Origin: Puniceicoccales bacterium
GTDB taxonomy: Bacteria; Verrucomicrobiota; Verrucomicrobiae; Opitutales; LL51
Assembly (NCBI GenBank): GCA_031283485.1
Contig: JAITBR010000012.1
Coordinates: forward strand, 1-7,372
Length of the DNA stretch: 7,372 nt
Direction: 5' to 3'
Within the stretch, counting starts at the first letter, position 1. Each line of letters opens with the position of its first letter. Made by a program: the position numbers and the translations under genes. Below are positions 5,958-7,372 of this stretch, one piece after another. The notes beneath the pieces are model-generated. The model was not told the origin of the DNA. It did no database searches and saw only the letters and a list, made by a program, of their open reading frames with translations.

Positions 5958-7022
5958 ATGAAAATTCTTCACAAATATGTACTGATCGAGTGGCTATGTG
6001 CGTTTTCGACTTTGATATTGCTCACGTCTGGGCTACTTATTGCGGAAGACATCTACAAAAATCTCCACGATTTCATTCGGAGTGATGCACTAATTTCGCA
6101 AATTTTTCACTATTATTTCTGGTTGCTAGTCCGAATATGCCCGATCATTATCCCGGTATCATTTTTTTTATCGCTGCTATTTTCACTCGGCAAGTTGCAC
6201 TGCAATAATGAACTAACTTCCATACGAACAGTCGGACTGAATATTTTTCAGATTACGATGCCACTATGGGTCGTCGGGGGAATTCTGTCAATTGTCAGCC
6301 TATTTTTCAATATGCACTTGTCATCCATCGCATCCCAAAAGACACAAGATCTTTGCCTAAGTATGAAAGCATATAATATCGAACACAACTTAGCATTTCA
6401 CAATGAACGAGACAGCAGAATATGGTTTATTGGAGAACTTAATCGGCAAACGTCGAGTGGTAGTTGGGCTATGATTTGCCTCTACGATGGCAACGGAAAC
6501 GAATCAGAACGTATGTTCGCCAAGACTTTCTTCCATCAAAACAATATTTGGAGCTTTCGCAATGGCTTCACTACGATTTTCAACGAGGAAACGCACCGTC
6601 CAAGTATGATTGTCAAATTTGACGAATTAGAACGTGCGTATGACGAGTCCCCCAAATTATTCCTGTCCACTGCGAAGCAGATGAAAAATCTCTCATTTGC
6701 AGAGCTTTGTAAAATTTTATCATTCTCTGGAGATTCGCGAAGCTTTATCGGATGCCGCGTAAGACTATACGATTCAATCGCTTCCGCACTATCTTGCCTG
6801 CTGATAACATTTGTCACAATTCCATTTTCAACAATCGGCGTCAGGCAAAACCCAATGATTGGTGTGGCGAAAGCTTGCGCGGCGTTGTTCATATTTTACT
6901 TAATTTCGAACGTGTGCAATATCCTCAGCTCAAACGAAATTCTACCAATTCCCTTGGCCATTTGCCTACCGTATGCCACCGTTTTATTACCAGCATATCC
7001 ACTCTATAAAAAATGTATCTGA
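5958..7022 (+). CDS. LptF/LptG-family LPS export permease (YjgP/YjgQ)
   Basis: A 354-residue inner-membrane permease of the LptB2FG complex, which extracts LPS from the inner membrane and pushes it onto the periplasmic Lpt bridge using ATP hydrolysed by LptB. The family layout is complete. TM1 is about residues 9-29, TM2 about 47-76, and then comes the conserved cytoplasmic segment LGKLHCNNELTSIRTVGLNI, matching the family's NEL.a.ra.G coupling-helix region. TM3 is about 99-120, a periplasmic beta-jellyroll spans about 130-255, and TM4-TM6 lie at about 268-292, 298-322 and 328-350. I cannot tell LptF from LptG. The partner permease is not adjacent, though the two are often neighbours. There is no recognisable SD before ATG 5958, which lies 20 bases after the GNAT stop. 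The stop overlaps the next start (TGATG). Together with lpxA, this shows the cell builds and exports lipid A-based LPS. Confidence 0.92.
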   Translation: MKILHKYVLIEWLCAFSTLILLTSGLLIAEDIYKNLHDFIRSDALISQIFHYYFWLLVRICPIIIPVSFFLSLLFSLGKLHCNNELTSIRTVGLNIFQITMPLWVVGGILSIVSLFFNMHLSSIASQKTQDLCLSMKAYNIEHNLAFHNERDSRIWFIGELNRQTSSGSWAMICLYDGNGNESERMFAKTFFHQNNIWSFRNGFTTIFNEETHRPSMIVKFDELERAYDESPKLFLSTAKQMKNLSFAELCKILSFSGDSRSFIGCRVRLYDSIASALSCLLITFVTIPFSTIGVRQNPMIGVAKACAALFIFYLISNVCNILSSNEILPIPLAICLPYATVLLPAYPLYKKCI

Positions 7023-7372
7023 TGTCCATCTTACATGTGATAGATTTCGAAGGTACTCGCGCCACGGGCATAGTAGAATACGGCATCGCAACTATCATTG
7101 GCAGTAAAATCGTGGGAACACATGCTGCCGAATGCATCGAAAATTTCAACGAACATCTCGATATATTTATAAAGCTTCGCCGCAGTGGAGCATTTGTGGG
7201 GCACAATGCCAGCGTCGAAGATGGCATGTTAAGGCACTATGCTCCTTCTCCTGGATTTGTTAAAAAATATTCAAGCTCAAATGAAATCGTCGCTACCTGG
7301 GGACCTTGGATAGATACTAAAATGCTATACAGAACTTTTTGGAGTAATTTGTCAAAGTATTCCATTAGAGGA
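7022..7372 (+). CDS. DEDDh-type 3'-5' exonuclease (DnaQ/ExoX-like), 5' part
   Basis: The first 117 codons of a DnaQ-superfamily exonuclease; the gene runs off the window. The Exo I motif is VIDFEGT, with metal-binding Asp8 and Glu10, followed by GIVEYGIA as in ExoX-type proteins. The Exo II motif is FVGHNASVEDGML (58-70). The usual HNxxFD reads HNASVED, so the acidic residue is Glu66 or the shifted Asp67. IDTKMLYR (97-104) matches the region where relatives begin the substrate helix. The Exo III HxxxxD motif is not yet reached. The ATG overlaps the lptF/G stop by one base (TGATG), a classic termination-reinitiation arrangement. It could act in proofreading, repair or RNA trimming; the visible part cannot decide between these. 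Confidence 0.85.
   Translation, partial: MSILHVIDFEGTRATGIVEYGIATIIGSKIVGTHAAECIENFNEHLDIFIKLRRSGAFVGHNASVEDGMLRHYAPSPGFVKKYSSSNEIVATWGPWIDTKMLYRTFWSNLSKYSIRG

Noticed and set aside
6536..6892. 118-codon open frame on the minus strand opposite the permease gene
   Set aside because: It is antisense to the C-terminal half of a clear LptF/G protein and has no motif or start signal of its own.

Overview
The window looks like chromosomal DNA from a Gram-negative bacterium with moderate to low GC. It makes LPS (lpxA, an LptF/LptG permease), has an outer-membrane protein chaperone (SurA-like) and carries a type III secretion chaperone of the CesT/Tir-chaperone class. The histidyl-tRNA synthetase has RPEMTP where the E. 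coli enzyme has RPEGTA. From memory, that variant, the SufT-like DUF59 protein and the exonuclease subtype fit the Planctomycetes-Verrucomicrobia-Chlamydiae group, perhaps a host-associated Verrucomicrobiota lineage. This assignment is inference and was not searched.

Layout. Positions 2-325 hold the 3' end of a class B penicillin-binding protein (FtsI-like), with the KTG box and C-terminus visible. After 28 bases comes lpxA (354-1193, +). It converges on and overlaps by 43 bases the end of a surA-like peptidyl-prolyl isomerase gene (1151-2197, -). A 117-base divergent region (2198-2314) separates surA from a ymdB-type metallophosphoesterase gene (2315-3112, +). A + strand block then runs to the window edge: hisS (3180-4487), a DUF59/SufT-like gene (4480-4791, 8-base overlap), a type III chaperone gene (4847-5329), a GNAT acetyltransferase (5335-5937), an lptF/lptG-like permease (5958-7022) and a DEDDh exonuclease whose 3' end is cut off (7022-7372, 1-base overlap). 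These spacings suggest one operon mixing housekeeping functions (translation, Fe-S maturation, LPS export, nuclease) with a virulence or symbiosis-type chaperone.

Most genes here have weak or no Shine-Dalgarno sequence. The exception is the region before the chaperone, which has two strong ones. The first serves a five-codon mini-ORF whose stop codon lies in the second.

I found no RNA genes, CRISPR arrays, insertion sequences, attachment sites or convincing terminators, and no gene-free stretch over 300 bases. I do not see a clearly undescribed system. The most interesting part is the chaperone, mini-ORF and acetyltransferase stretch at 4800-5940, followed by active-site substitutions in LpxA (Phe for E. 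coli His144) and in the YmdB-type enzyme (Asp for Asn in GNH).
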